Program-made: the position numbers and the translations under genes
Shown: piece by piece, positions 11,736-23,622 of the stretch
Layout of the letters: every line of letters begins with the position of its first letter
Position numbering within the stretch: position 1 is the first letter of the stretch
Notes under the pieces: generated by a model
Databases searched by the model: none
The model's input: only the letters and a program-made list of their open reading frames with translations
What the model was told of the DNA's origin: nothing
DNA from: Elgaria multicarinata webbii
Taxonomy: Eukaryota; Chordata; Lepidosauria; Squamata; Anguidae
Assembly (NCBI RefSeq): GCF_023053635.1
Contig: NC_086173.1
Span: 135,565,197 to 135,629,196 of the forward strand
Reading direction: 5' to 3'
DNA length: 64,000 bases

Positions 11736-11760
11736 CGTAGTGCACGCTGGGCGATGTAGT
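11736..11760 (-). promoter_or_regulatory. ZNF143/SBS2-like promoter element (distal)
   Basis: The minus strand reads ACTACATCGCCCAGCGTGCA. It matches the composite ACTACAnnnCCCAGnnTGC layout of ZNF143 sites, including the CCCAG and TGC blocks missing in the proximal copy. It has the same orientation and lies about 62 bp upstream of the proximal copy. Confidence 0.65.
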
Positions 11761-11765
11761 TCTGG

Positions 11766-11800
11766 AACCCAACACACACACACAAACACACACACCACCA
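11766..11800. repeat. (CA)n simple repeat
   Basis: An imperfect CA run sits directly beyond the distal ACTACA element of the promoter. Confidence 0.85.
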
Positions 11801-12469
11801 CTCAGCACTGATCTGTTTTGTTGTGCAAATCGGCAGACGTTATTCTTTCCAAATGTTATCAAGTCCTTCATTCTAAGTGTTACTTAGAAGTGTTACACTT
11901 CTTTCTAAGTGTTATCTAGTCCTTCCAGCCAATGCTAGAGCTTTGGATAAGGCTTTGTGGGGTGGGGGGAGTTCTTTCTTTCCCTAGGCCATTACATATT
12001 GTTTATTAAAATTAATATATCTGTCAAGTCGACAAGTTTACTACTTTCTGGAAATGTAGTGATATCAGTAGTGATATCAGGACCTGTAGCGCTCAATTTC
12101 TAATGCTGAGTTTCTTTTAGTGAGTAGTTTCTCCCAGTCCTGGTGGGACAAAGTACAAATTAGGACTCTTTGTTTTTATTTCCAAATTATGTTATTGGCA
12201 TGAAGCTAGCTCAGGATATGCTCAGAGGAACTCTTGTTCCCAAATTCTAAGAGTACAAGCCATTATTTTGCCCCTGGCTCCAGCTGGAGACCAAATGAAA
12301 AGCAAAGGAGATTTCCCACCACTGGTTTATTCCCTCTTCCATTTTTCTTCTGTGTTCTGTCTTTTAAACTGTAAGCTTGTGCTCAGGGACTGTATGTAAG
12401 GCATTCAGTCTGAGGACCAGAATAAAACTACTTCAAATAAATCAGTAAATAATACAGCACCTACAAAGC

Positions 12470-13066
12470 TTCCCCCCTTTTTTTCTCCCCCCCCCTTTTT
12501 AAAATTATGAATATTAAAACTGGGGAAAAAAACATTGTGAAAAAGAAAAACAAAGAAACATTACATATATAGAAATATTATCATTTGCCATTAGATATAC
12601 TGTTCATTTAAAAAAGGAGGAGAGTTATGCATAGGTTTCAAGAAAAGCAGACCATATATCCATGTATTTATCCACTCACAAGTCTGTCTATATAACACCC
12701 ATTCAAATATTGATAGTGTTGTTAAGTCCTCAATCCATTGCATTATGGGAGGTGAGCATTTGTCCTTCCAGTGTGATAGTATAAGTCTTTAGCTGTCATA
12801 AGGGCTCTGAAAATCCATTTGTGCTGATCATGTGTTAACTTCCAAGAAGCCGGTAGTTTAGGAGGACAGGCACATTGTTTCATATTAACGATTGTTTCAG
12901 TACAAAGTTCATCCTTATTGTGACCTCCTCCCAAAAGAGGACAACTACTGCTCATTGCCAAAACATACGAATTAAAGAAGCATTGGGTGCATTACATTTC
13001 CAACACTTACACAAGTTAGACAGACCCTTATTGAAAAGGCATTGCAGAGTCCAATAAACCCAAAAC
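12470..13066 (-). mobile_element. L1-like LINE, 3' part of ORF2, minus strand
   Basis: Read on the minus strand, fragments such as FNKGLSNLCKCWKCNAPNAS (the C-terminal Cys-x2-Cys zinc segment of L1 ORF2) and ALMTAKDLYYHTGR can be recognised. They match the better-known fragment at 54.1-54.7 kb (FNKGLSN..CWQCN). A T-rich tract at 12,476-12,500 marks the 3' end. It is degraded, with several frame breaks. Confidence 0.7.
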
Positions 13067-13068
13067 AA

Positions 13069-13190
13069 GGCCCCTTCTGGCCTTCCTTGTGCAACAAAAA
13101 ACCCAACTCATTAAGTCCAACGCTTTTTTTAAACTCAGAATCGCTGCTCGCTCCTGCTGTGTGTAGGAGAAACAACGCCATTAGAATGGC
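13069..13190 (-). repeat. Dispersed repeat, inverted relative to 17,230-17,345
   Basis: Blocks CCCCTTCTGGCCTTCCTTG, AACTCAGAATCGCTGCTC and AACGCCATTAGAA appear as reverse complements at 17,230-17,345. The family is unrecognised. Confidence 0.6.
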
Positions 13191-13224
13191 AGACTCAATG
13201 GGCATCGTGCTCGTTGGATACTTC

Positions 13225-13640
13225 CTACTTCCAAGCGGGACACAGATGCAACAACAGTACCCTCTCACCCGTGTTCCCCAGCAACTAGTGTATATAGGCT
13301 TACTGCCTCTGATATTGGAGGTGTCACATAGTCGTCAGGACTGGTATCCATTGGTAGCCTTCTCCTCCAGGAATTTATCCAACTCCCTTTTAAAGCCATC
13401 CAAATTCACCAATTCTTCTGGTAGTGAGTTCCATAATTTAACTATGTGCTGTGAGAAGAAGTACTTCCTTTTATTTGTCCTGGATCTCCCACCAATCAGC
13501 TTCATGGGATGACACTGGGTTCTATTATTTTGAGAGAGGGAGAAAAATGTCTCCCTATCCACATTCTTCATACCATGCATAATTTTGCACACCTCTACCA
13601 TGTCTCCCCTTAGCCTCCTTTTTTTCCAAGCTAAACAATC
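13225..13640 (-). mobile_element. CR1-type LINE, C-terminal reverse-transcriptase end and 3'UTR
   Basis: The minus strand encodes a CR1 ORF2 C-terminus (LRGDMVEVCKIMHGM, RKYFFSQHIVKLWNSLPEEL, GFKRELDKFLEE), then the CR1 3'UTR also seen at 30.9-31.07 kb (GTTGCTGGGGAACA). The roughly 100-codon frame is open, but it is a 5'- and 3'-truncated relic and not a host gene. Confidence 0.85.
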
Positions 13641-13789
13641 CCACAACTCTCAGCATTCCCCAACCAGCATGTCTAATCACTGCCACTGTGCTGATGATTA
13701 CTAATTTACAAGCTGTACCCAGCGTAACATACGCCATTGTAGCATATCTTAAAGTTTATTAATTAAATATCATCACAGGGGTGCAGGCT

Positions 13790-14090
13790 GCTTAGAGGCC
13801 GCAGATACAGCGCTGTCTGGCAGACCTGGGGGAAGGGAGGTCGGGGGGAGGGGGAGCAGGTGTCCCCCCCCTCTCCCCGGGGTTTCTGGTAGCCTTGGGC
13901 TGCCTGCCCAGCTCGCATGAGATTAGGCCGGTGTCTCGGCTCACAGCAGGTGAGCGGCCGCCCACCCGGCCACCAAGGGCCCCAGCCATGCCTTGCTCAT
14001 GCTCCGGACCATGGCGCTGCCCCCTTCATGGGGGGGGGGGTGTGAGCGAAGAGGCAGAAAGGGGGGTAGGATTACCTTGGAAAGCCTGAA
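13790..14090. other. GC-rich block with G and C runs
   Basis: This is a local GC-rich stretch (GCGGCCGCCCACCCGGCC, a run of 8 C and a run of about 10 G) between an old CR1 end and direct repeats. It has CpG-island-like composition over about 300 bp, but no gene was found on either side. Confidence 0.5.
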
Positions 14091-14105
14091 GGAGTCGGGC
14101 GAGGG

Positions 14106-14173
14106 GCTTAGCAACCTGTATCAGCTGATGTTACACGTTGTTACTGTGGCTTAGCAACCTGTATCAGCTGAAG
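14106..14173. repeat. Two 24-bp direct repeats
   Basis: GCTTAGCAACCTGTATCAGC plus TGA occurs twice, about 44 bp apart, separated by a short spacer with TGTTACACGTTGTTACTG. Confidence 0.85.
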
Positions 14174-14225
14174 CCTTTACGGAAACATACCTAAGTGTTT
14201 TATATATAGATAGATATTGCTTTAA

Positions 14226-14460
14226 AGAGGGAGTAGGCCAAGTCATGGAGGATAGGTCCATCAACTGCAATTAGCCATGGCAATTAAATGCAGCTTCCAG
14301 TTCCAGAGGCAGCATACCACAGAATATTAATTTCTGGGTGGAAACAGTGGGCAAGGCTACTGTCTTCATGAAATGGGTTTCCCAGGAGAGTTTAGCTGAC
14401 CACAGTTGGAAACAGGATGCTGGACTAGATAGACCTTTGATCTGACCAGTTTTCATGTTT
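14226..14460 (+). mobile_element. CR1-type LINE 3'UTR
   Basis: It ends in GGAAACAGGATGCTGGACTA then GATAGACCTTTGATCTGAC, the conserved terminal stretch of CR1/L3-type LINEs. No coding part remains. Confidence 0.65.
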
Positions 14461-15786
14461 TAAACTGTTTTATGTGCTGTTTGTTTATTTGGGTTCCTGT
14501 CAGGCAGAAATCCAACTAACACATTTTATACAGCAATCCTGGGACATGTGAAACAAATGAAAATGGTGATGCACTTGAGCATGTGTAAAGTGCCTTGCCC
14601 TCATTATTGGGTGACTACTACAGCCAACCCCATGTCCACATCTGGCTTTGGGACAAAAGGTTTCCAGGGGTGTGCTATTTCAGGCAGGCTTCGCATTGTA
14701 GAAATCCAGCACTGAGCCTTTCCTATATTATCGACAGCCTAAAGAAACATTCAGACCGGCACCCTTTTGAGTGTTACAATGTGGTTCCATTTCCCCTTTA
14801 AGAGAACGGCTTCGGCCTCTCTTAGCAATTATCAGCCATGCCCAGGCGGCTTTCGATAATAATACCACATAACACGGGAATGATAGCAACTCTGATGAGA
14901 GAGCTGTAAAAAGAAAATAGACCCTCACTTCTGCAAATCGATTCTGCAGGTTTCCAATTTCCCCATTCAGCATTGCTATGGGCTGTGAAATTGACCAGCG
15001 CTGTATAAAAATGAAAGTGGAGGAAGAATACCTACAACTCCTGCCTTGTAGCAAATGACATTCTTGGAAATTTGTCCTTCTCAGCCAGCCGATCCCTCTT
15101 CCCCGGAGCCCTCGCTGTTTCACATCTCCGGCTCCAAGGGCTGCCTGGATTAGTGTATAAAATGAAGCAATGAAATGGTGAGTGTTGTCTAATATATAGA
15201 TACTGATAATTTAATCTTGTATTTCAGAAAGGAAACTTTTCTTCTCACTGTAGATTCCCTTTGTGATGCATCCTTATTGGAATTGGGGGAGTGGAGCATT
15301 ACAACACAAGCCTGGATGGCCACAGAGCCATCTTCCACCAACCGGCCTGTAGAAAGAACAAGGGAGAGAAGAAGACACCAGACCTGCTCCAGTTGACTAT
15401 CCCCCTCTTCCACCAACTGCCCTGTGAGAAAGAGCAAGAGAGGGAAATGAAAAAGACAACATCAGAGCCCACTTTAGCTCCAGCTAAATGGCCCCTTCTT
15501 TCTCTCCCTGCATCAACTGACTCCAACAGCCCTGCGGGAAGGATCCTGATATATTGGCAGATGCTGAAGTTGCCTTATTTTATCTTGATTGTATTTGCAA
15601 GCCACCTTGGAAGGATTTGGATCCTGAAAGGCAGGATATACTTCACACCAGGGGGGAGCTCAGTACGCCACCTGAGCACCACATGCAGCCCTGACCCCAC
15701 CCCAAGCTGCATTTTTTTTTTTTTTGCATCCCTGCCCCCTGCAGCATTTGCCACTCAAGCCTTCATCCCACGTTCACTTTTATTGT

Positions 15787-16214
15787 GGTTCTCCCTCGAA
15801 TTATCCTACTTCGTTTATATAGTGCTTATATATCATATGAAAACTTGCAAACTTACACCTCTCCTGTAGTGCATTGCCGTTACCCCACTGAGGTTCACTC
15901 ACACCTTGTTGTTTTCACCGTGGCCTCACCCATTGATCTCCTTTGTACCACCCCCTACAGTTTATTGGTTGTTGTAAGTTGGACAACTCCCCCTCCATTC
16001 ATGCTGTCCGAAAACCTCCCTCCCCCCTTCCATGATCTGCATGTGTATGGGCATTGTTCTATGTGCGTTTACTCAGAAGTAAGACTCTCTCTGTTCAATA
16101 GGCTTTCCTCAAAGGTAAGCCAGCATATGATGTTAGCAGTTGTAATCAATGGGATTTACTTTTGAGTAAGGGAACCAGCACATCTGTAGTTCATGAACTT
16201 GAAGATGCAAGCAC
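15787..16214 (+). repeat. Dispersed repeat, copy A (inverted copy at 23,990-24,613)
   Basis: Many shared blocks occur, including AATTATCCTACTTCGT, CACTGAGGTTCACTC, ATTGATCTCCTTTGTACC, GCATATGATGTTAGCAGTTG and GAACTTGAAGATGC. All are reverse complements of the 24-kb copy. It includes CAGAAGTAAG / ACTTTTGAGTAAG palindromic units. It lacks a middle segment present in copy B. Confidence 0.75.
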
Positions 16215-16378
16215 ACAGGCACACCACCACTTCTCCGGCTCGCTTTCTTTCCCGCTTCTCCAAGAGGAGGAGCCATGATCGGTTTAACACCACTTGCTTC
16301 ATGGCTGCTCGTCCTCCTTTCTCCTCAGCTGGGAGTTGGGCCTGACACACACCCCTAGATCTGAGATAAAAGGGGGCA

Positions 16379-16700
16379 GGAAAGAGAAATGGAGGGAAGG
16401 GGGGCTGGAAAGATTTCCCCTCTTTCTGTGCCTTTTCCTAAGGAGGAGCCTCCAGGCAGTGTTAGGGGATTTACTTTACTCAAAAGTAAATCCCATTGAT
16501 TTCAATTGCTAATATGACCTAATGCCCCTTGGTCTGTGCTTGGAGGGAAGAGAAACAGAGGGAAGGGGGGGGGGGGCTGGAAAGATTTCCCCTCTTTCTG
16601 TGCCCTTTTCCTAAGGAGGAGCCACAGAGGGAGGGAGGGAGCCTCCAGGCAGGTTTAGGGGATTTACTCTACTCAAAAATAAATCCCATTGATTTCAACA
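16379..16700. repeat. Tandem duplication, two units of about 165-190 bp
   Basis: Each unit holds GGAGGGAAGGGGGG, CTGGAAAGATTTCCCCTCTT, CTAAGGAGGAGCC and GGGATTTACT..AAATCCCATTGATTTCAA. Unit two has an extra GGGA-rich insertion. Confidence 0.85.
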
Positions 16701-16794
16701 TTTTTCTTGTCTGGAGGAAAACAATCAGCTAGCATATCAAAATTTGGTAGCACAGAAGCAGAAACAGGCCAGTTAATATTTTTTAAAAAATCAT

Positions 16795-16965
16795 AAAGTC
16801 ATAAAATAGCAGAGTTGGAAGGGGCCTATAACGCCATCGAGTCCAACCCCCTGCTCAATGCAGGAATCCAGTGTGGGTTTTGCTGCCACAAGAAGGGCAA
16901 GAAAAGTAGGGGTGCAGCCCCTGGTGAGTTCTGGGGAAGGAATTACCCTCCATACCTCCAGAAGT
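16795..16965 (-). mobile_element. CR1 LINE 3' end, minus strand
   Basis: The sequence AGAGTTGGAAGGGGCCTATA and CATCGAGTCCAACCCCCTGC is the reverse complement of the conserved CR1 3' end, matching 40,585-40,745 and the sense copy at 52.4-52.6 kb. Confidence 0.8.
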
Positions 16966-17229
16966 TGCTCACCCAATTTACATGAATATATGAATGTTAA
17001 CCAATAAAATTTGGCATTCCTGTTACATTTATCTCCTTTTCCTGCTGAGGATTAGACTTCTATCATGACCTTTCCCTGCTTTGTGCCTCATCTCATTCCC
17101 TTTAAAGCTCCATCACATCGGGGGTTAACACACTCCCTATCCCACTTCTCAGCTGTTGTTTTCATTCCTCGGTTACTTCCTCTTTCAAAAGAGGAAGTAC
17201 AGAATGAGCACAAGGCCCATGGAGCTCTG

Positions 17230-17345
17230 TTCTAATGGCGCTGCTTCTCCTGCAGACAGCAGGAGAGAGCAGTGATTCCGAGTTTAAAAAACATCAGACT
17301 TAACCAGTTTTTTGTTGTTGTTAAGCAAGGAAGGCCAGAAGGGGC
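17230..17345 (+). repeat. Dispersed repeat, inverted partner of 13,069-13,190
   Basis: TTCTAATGGCGCTGCTTCTC, AGAGCAGTGATTCCGAGTTT and GGAAGGCCAGAAGGGG are reverse complements of blocks in the 13-kb copy. Confidence 0.6.
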
Positions 17346-17661
17346 GCAGGAGGCAGATGACGTCATGTGAGGGACCTGAGCAAACTCCGTGAGTTCCCAG
17401 TAACGAGCATGGAGCTCTTAATGTACTGTGCATTACAGCAATGCAACATTAACACCAGTCAGCCAATGGCATTCAAGGTATTCTTGCTCAAACTTAGGTA
17501 AAGTACTTGGTGTGGCCTCACATTTCATGTTGCTATGGTGCTTTCGCCACTGCCGAACAAATAAAGTGTGAATGGCAGAAATGCAGCATAAAACATCTCT
17601 ATACTTGTGGCAGGGATCCACAGCCCAATCACTTGTTTATAGAAAAATCTCGCTAAGACAG

Positions 17662-17930
17662 TCTTTCCCAACCTATTTGGACAATAGTGCCCAGAATTCC
17701 TGACCATCAGCCATGTTGGCTGGATTTGATGGGAGTTGTAGTCCCACACATCTGGAAGGCTCCACCCTAGGTGAACAATGCCTGTAATTCTTCCACACTC
17801 ACGTGTTCTTAGCAAACAAGAGTGGGCAACCTGTGGACCTCTTGGCCTACAACTCTCATCAGTCCTAGCCAGCACAGCCATTGGAGTTATAGGTCAAAAA
17901 AATCTGGATGGCTACAAGTTGCCCAACCCT
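17662..17930. mobile_element. Two adjacent hAT-type MITE copies
   Basis: The first (about 17,662-17,765) has TTTCCCAACCTA..GATGGGAGTTGTAGTCCCAC. The second (about 17,820-17,930) has GAGTGGGCAACCTGTGGACC..AAGTTGCCCAACCCT with inverted ends. Both are relatives of the element at 4,822-4,958. Confidence 0.6.
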
Positions 17931-18394
17931 ATTATAAAAAATCTAGCGTAAAGCCCATGTTGCCCTGGGCACAAGCGACCCTGTTCCTTTCCCACTTTTT
18001 TCCCAAAGAGGGGCTCATGAATAATGCAAGTGTGGCTCGTGCATAGTGAACCCCTCTCTGAAATCTGTAAGTGGCACAGTCCCGTCCCCTTGATTGGCAG
18101 CCTCCATCCCCGTCCCCCTCCCTGCTGGCAGGAACAGCCTAACTGCGCAGCTGCTCCCGAGACTTGCCTTTGCAACACACTGATTGGCCAAGCAGACTGC
18201 CCTGTCTGTTTGGTGTGGGGGAAATTAGTTGCTGCTTAAGCTTGAGCTTTTTAACTTTTTTAACTTTTGAAATTTTTTGCATGTCTACCCTGCTCAAGCT
18301 TCAGTTTAAAACAAAAATGAGCAAAATCGGTCTGATAGAACTTGAGTAATAAGCCTTAACACTACTGTATTCTTATACAGATAATTAAATTGAG

Positions 18395-19020
18395 AGGGTA
18401 GTTTCATATAGTGGTTAGAACAAAGATTAGGACAGGGTAAACCCAGATTCAAATCCCCACTCTGCTAGAAAAGTTGCTGAGGGAGCAATTGTATGACCCC
18501 TAGACATTGTCTGAGGGGCCATAGGGTAGTAGGAATGCCCTTCTCCAAAGCCAGAGACAGTGCTCTGACTTTAGAAGGGGGAATCAGATCCAACTCCCCT
18601 CCCCCTCAAAGCCAGCATGAAAAGAACCACGGCAGCTGCCCTCGAAGATCAGAAATTTGACCTTGGAGAGAGAGAAAAGGGGGTGTTCCAGTGGGTGGAG
18701 AGGGGGAGGATACCAAAGAGGCCAGGATATGAGCTATCCCGAGCCTCTTCCAGCCTCCTTCTCTCCCCATCTGAAGCGTCATCGCTAGATGAAGAACAAA
18801 GCCTCTGTCGCTCCTCCCACATTGCTGGCTTCAGCCCAGCAGGGCACTAAATACATGGAGGCCCCTGAGTTTGAAGGCTTCTGTCTCGCGGGGACACAGC
18901 CCATAGGATTGCACCCTTAGTGACCTAGGCCAGTTGTTCAGTCTGGCCTTCCTGACAGGGTCATTGTTAGGATAAAATGAGTGAGGAGAAAAACCATATA
19001 GGCTACCTTGAGCTCTTCGG
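18395..19020 (+). mobile_element. MIR-like tRNA-SINE, plus strand, split
   Basis: A tRNA-like head (ATAGTGGTTAGAACAAAGAT..GATTCAAATCCCCACTC, 18,395-18,478) and a body (GTGACCTAGGCCAGTTG..GGGTCATTGTTAGGATAAAA, 18,920-19,020) are separated by about 435 bp. The inserted stretch begins AGGGAGCAATTGTATG and ends CATAGGATTGCACCCT. These are imperfect inverted repeats, so it may be a DNA element. Its boundaries are not certain. Confidence 0.55.
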
Positions 19021-20789
19021 AGGAGGATGGGACATGCACATGCACCCTTAAATGGTGAATCAACAATAAGAACACATGACATCTTATTTACATTAACAGA
19101 TCCTTTCCATTATGGTATCTGTTTCATCTCTATCTTGAGCAAATGCGGAATCTTTATTAGGAGACAGTCAAACAAAACTAACCTTGGCAGCGCTTAGCTA
19201 CTCAAGATTTACTGTTGCTGCCTCAGCAAAGGATGATAACAATGTCAAATGCTTCAGTTACTGGTTCCCTGAGACTTGGGATCTCTTTACTGCTGGCAGA
19301 AGGAGAGAATTTGCTCAGGCAGAACTATTCCTGCCAAGGAGGTCCTTTCAGCTGCCCTCTGTCACTGCTCTGAGAAGCATCGCCATGATGTGTGAAATGT
19401 TAATATTTACTAACACCTTACCTTTCTGCCATGGCGAGAACCAAGGACAAAGGATGAAGTAAAGGGAAATTGAATTGGCTTTGTTCCAGTATTATGCCCC
19501 CAGGCCAGTCAAGACAAGTAAAAGTTCTGCCAGCATGAGGCAAATAATTCAGAGAGTTTACGTTTTCCTTCACTCATTGCGCCTGTGATCTGCCTCTCTA
19601 GTTTATCAAGAGGCAGGAGGCCTGTATTTCCAGAAGACTTCATGGTTTCTATTGCATTGTATAGGAATGGCAATGGAAGGAAATCATAAAGCACTTAATA
19701 TAGATAATCCTACGCTAGTGCACTAGATGGTAGCCTTGATAGAGATGTACACGCTCTGTCTGCATCAAAGTTACCTATAGCCTGTTCAGTGGGGTGTAGA
19801 TGAGCATCCCAACACATGTGGAAAGATGCTTCCGTACATAGATCAGCCTTGCTGGACCAGGACAGGTACCTTTTTAGCAACAGGAAAGAACACTTGTCTT
19901 CATAATGTAGCAAGCAGTGCACACATTTTTTTCCTGTTGTATTTTGGTTACAGGCAAAAACAACATGATTCTGTGGTGCCTGAAATTATACTATGAAGAA
20001 GCCAACACCAGCTAGGCAGAGAACCAGCACATCTCAATAGTAGTGTGTAAAGTGTTTGTATGTACAGTAGGTCAATCACAGGTATCTGTCGGATATTGCA
20101 TATATATCCCATCTCCTCTTATGCACCATGTATTTCTTTAAAAGTTTCAAATTGGTTTTAGTACAGTAACAGGTGAGTGCCCATCCACTGTACTTTATGA
20201 GTATTCATATAGCCCGTTGGGAGGGGGGAGGGTATGTCCTCTCATTTCTAAACACTTTTCTTGATATATGTACTTTTTGATCTGCAGTCCTTGGAAGAAT
20301 TAGTATTTCTTCCTCCAGCACACAGGCACACAGCTCACTCACTCTCTTTTTCTGGAGTGAACAGGCTTTCCCCACCTTCAACAAGGCTATGCCTACTATA
20401 GAAAGGCCCTTAAGTCACATTGGTACAACTGTCAGGCGACTGTTACTGCTACTAACACAGCATCTGAGTGTTGTGAGTAATGGGGTACCTCATTCTTAGT
20501 CTGCAAAATTCAGACAGAGATGAAGGATAATGATTATATTTTCATACCGTTATTGGCCAATTACCATAGCACTGGGCACAGCGAAAATGCCAGCAGTATT
20601 AAATACTAGTTTAAATACACACTTGTGAGAACAGCCTTCTCCTCACAGACTGATATGTTGTACACCTGAATATTACCTCCAACACTGAGAAATGCACAAC
20701 AGAGGTGCTGAGGGAGCATCATGTAGCACACACCCAATCAAACACCTCCAAGTTTATTATTTATTTATTTGTTTATTCCATTTCTGTAA
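19021..20789. other. Intergenic, nothing recognised
   Basis: No coding motif, SINE or LINE was recognised here. The composition is ordinary, with only short homopolymer runs. Confidence 0.5.
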
Positions 20790-21030
20790 ACCACCCAGAG
20801 AGCCCTGGCTATGGGAGCGGTATATAAGTTTAATAAATAAATAAATAAAATTTATATCCTACCTTTTCCTCCAAGGGGCCATTCATGATCTTCCTCCTCT
20901 CCATTTTATCCTCACAACAACTTTGTGAACTAGGTTAGGCTGAGAGTCAGTGGGTGGCCCAAAGTCACCAAGTGACCTTCATGGCCAAGTGAGGACATGG
21001 ATCTGGGTCTTCCCACTGACTCTCAAGTTG
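20790..21030. mobile_element. LINE 3' tail abutting a MIR-like SINE (minus)
   Basis: A plus-strand tail ACCACCCAGAGAGCC..GCGGTATATAAGTTTAATAA (20,790-20,849) abuts an inverted SINE (20,850-21,030) with TTATCCTCACAACAACTTTG and GGTTAGGCTGAGAGTCAGTG. The tail seems to have landed in the SINE's A/T-rich end. Confidence 0.6.
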
Positions 21031-23622
21031 AATATATCCATGCAAAAACTGCATGCAGTGATGTCAGAGAAGTTCCTCTAATGCTCCAGCTGCCCTACAT
21101 TGGATGCTCAGCCTTGCATTGGATACTATCTTCATAGGACAACGCCCTAAATAAATCAAATAAAAATTCAACAGCCAGGCTGGCTGGCTTCTATTTGGGG
21201 GATGGGGTTGCTATCTTCTCCAGCCAACAAACTATCTTGAGTCAGCCCTGTCCTGGAGACACATTTATTAACAGCACTACAGTAACTAGATATACTGACA
21301 CGTCTTTTTAATTCACGTATTTCATATTTAAGGGCCCCATATACACACTTTTGTGGATTTTAGTTTGTTTTTCTTTCCTGGAAGAATCCTTGAGTTGATG
21401 CTGTTCATTACTGACAGTTAATGTGATCAGGGGAAAGGAAAGAAGGGAGATCACTAGGGGATGTTGCCCTTGAAAGCAGATTAATCTTATCACACTGAGC
21501 ACAGAGTAGGTGACATCAGAATCGACCCAAGAATGGCAGGGGGTAATTAATGGGGCAGATACCGGATTGCCATTTCTGATTACCCCATGCTGTCTGGTGG
21601 ATTCGATCTCGCTGAGACAGGCTAGTGGAAACAAGGCCCCTAATGGGCAACAGTGCTGTTAATGTCAAAAAGGCCCCGTTCATAGTTGCAGGGGCCATTT
21701 TATTGGAACCAGCTGTTGTTTTAGAAGGAACAAAACAACAACAAACCAATCCCACTTTCCTTCACAGACACACACCCTCAAAATGTCTAATCTTTGTTCT
21801 AAAGCCATATCACCAAAATCTGCATGGCAAATGCCTTCTATTTATTTAGAATATTTTTGGATCTGCCCTCTACTCACTGACTGCTTGAGACAGAACGGCC
21901 CTATCTGTCACCTTTCCCAAGGTACGGCTTACAATGAGGCACAGACAAGTACCTTAGCACTCTGGAAGGTTACTATGGGAGCTTTTTAATTATGATTTTT
22001 GAAAATATAATTGTATAGTAGTTTGTGATCTGGATCAAAGATGGCAGGGCCAGTTCCTGGTTTGAAGAGACACTGAGGTAGAGTGCCTTCTGGTGTGCCC
22101 TCCTCCATTAGAAGGCTTAACTTCTGGTGTCAGGCAGCAACAATACTCTGAGCAAAGCTTGGTAGCTTGGTCTAGTCACCATTTTAATTTCCCACAGTGC
22201 CCCTGACATACTATTGCTCTGAGGACATTGTGGGAAATGTAAATGGTGGCTAAAACCAATTGTTTAGTTATGCTCATTGCACTGGGCCAGAAAAAAATAA
22301 AACGGGCCCCCGAAGCAGGCCTCAGCAATGAGCACTACCAGGCTTCTGGGACCCAGTCAACTGCCCGAGATGGTTGTGGGCTGATGCTAGTCCGTGTCAT
22401 GCAATCATTTCATTTTGAAATTGCTTCTACTCAGAGAAATTTGTGGTTTCCAAAGTTATGTGCAAACATTCTTTCAGAACAGGGGCTTTAAAACATATCT
22501 TTGGTGTTGTTTCCCTCCAGTAAAAAGCAGCATTTTATGAGTCCCGAAGCATTGTTTTTTAAGTATTTATCCAGAACTGCAGTCTTCTACATAAATGCAT
22601 GAATTGTAATTAGCAATTTGAAAAACTGACTCACTTTTTCATACGTTTCCCCTTATAAAAATCCTGGCACATCGCTTTACCTTAAACCCTGAGAGTGTGT
22701 TCTTTATACCAAGGCCCTTGAACTCTTCTTTGGATAAAATACTTTCATATCCTTTTAGAAGGAATACTTTCATATCCTCTAAGCACATACATTTTATGGT
22801 AATGAGCAGTGGGATTTAGCACTAGTCACTTTTGTTCCTACTCACATAAAGAGTCATTTTCTAAATCTGAAATGGCAGAGTAAAGTGGTCATAAGCCAGT
22901 GACATCTGGATCATATTCCATATGTCCTTTCTAAAATATAGTCAGTGTCATACTTTAAATATAAAATTTATATTTACTTTTAAAAAAATACTTGTTTTTA
23001 GCATAGATGCAGGGGAAAATAAATGTACTGGAATTACTAAATACTAGAAGGACAGCAACTTCATTAATTATAATAAAACTCAGACATTGTCACTTGAATT
23101 TCCTGTTTAGCATCCCAGACCATCATTTTAATCCAGAGATCTACATGCACTCAGTGGGACAAAGTAACATATAGGATACCTTCCTTGGAAATGAATCGGA
23201 GAACCAAACCCAGTAGGGAAGGCATGAATGCATAGCAGTCTTATGTACGGTCTTACATGCAAGGCATTTTGCTAGATTGAGGCACATATGGCTAAGTGAA
23301 GAAGGGAAAGGTTTATTCTGGGCTCCATCACACCTACTTTTTAAATCCAGTTTTCATCCATGGTTTCCCCCTCCGTTTCCTTACCGAGTCAAGAGCTGGG
23401 CACTTTCACATCTGTACGTTGTTGCACTCTTTCAGCTCATGTATCTTTTCACCTGGAGCGCTACTATGCTGGTGAAATCTCAAGCCCTGCCCCTTGGGAA
23501 AGATTTACAGGCCTGGAGGTGTGAAGGTTTGTTTTGCTCATTTCAAAGGGTGGGCAGATGAACAATCATTTTAACTTCTTTTGTAAAGGTGGTCAGTTCC
23601 CCTCCTTTGCTCTAAGGTAACC
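21031..23622. other. Intergenic, mostly unrecognised
   Basis: No gene was found. A weak palindrome (TTTAATTTCCCACAGTG facing CATTGTGGGAAATGTAAA, about 22,180-22,250) suggests another decayed MITE. The rest shows nothing I can assign. Confidence 0.45.

Larger units (their letters stand above)
11400..11780 (-). promoter_or_regulatory. CpG-rich promoter of KBTBD8
   Basis: This is the most CpG-dense stretch of the left part (CGCGG, GCCGCCGCC, CTCGCGAG and others) and it ends in the KBTBD8 start codon. No TATA box is placed sensibly, which is usual for a housekeeping-type CpG promoter. It contains two ACTACA-type elements, a CCAAT sequence on the minus strand (plus GATTGG at 11,658-11,663) and an 18-bp palindrome, listed separately. 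CpG promoters often fire both ways, but no gene is recognisable on the plus side. Confidence 0.85.

Noticed and set aside
11468-11871. Open frames on both strands across the promoter CpG island, possible divergent gene
   Set aside because: Alanine/proline-rich translation is expected from CpG DNA. No splice-supported or conserved product could be recognised.
13335-13646. Open frame of about 100 codons that could look like a host gene
   Set aside because: The residues (RGDMVEV, RKYFFSQ, LWNSLPEEL) are the C-terminus of CR1 LINE ORF2, and the CR1 3'UTR follows.
13790-14090. GC-rich block considered as a second CpG-island promoter
   Set aside because: It lies between LINE relics and direct repeats, has long homopolymers and no adjacent exon. 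It is more likely repeat-derived.
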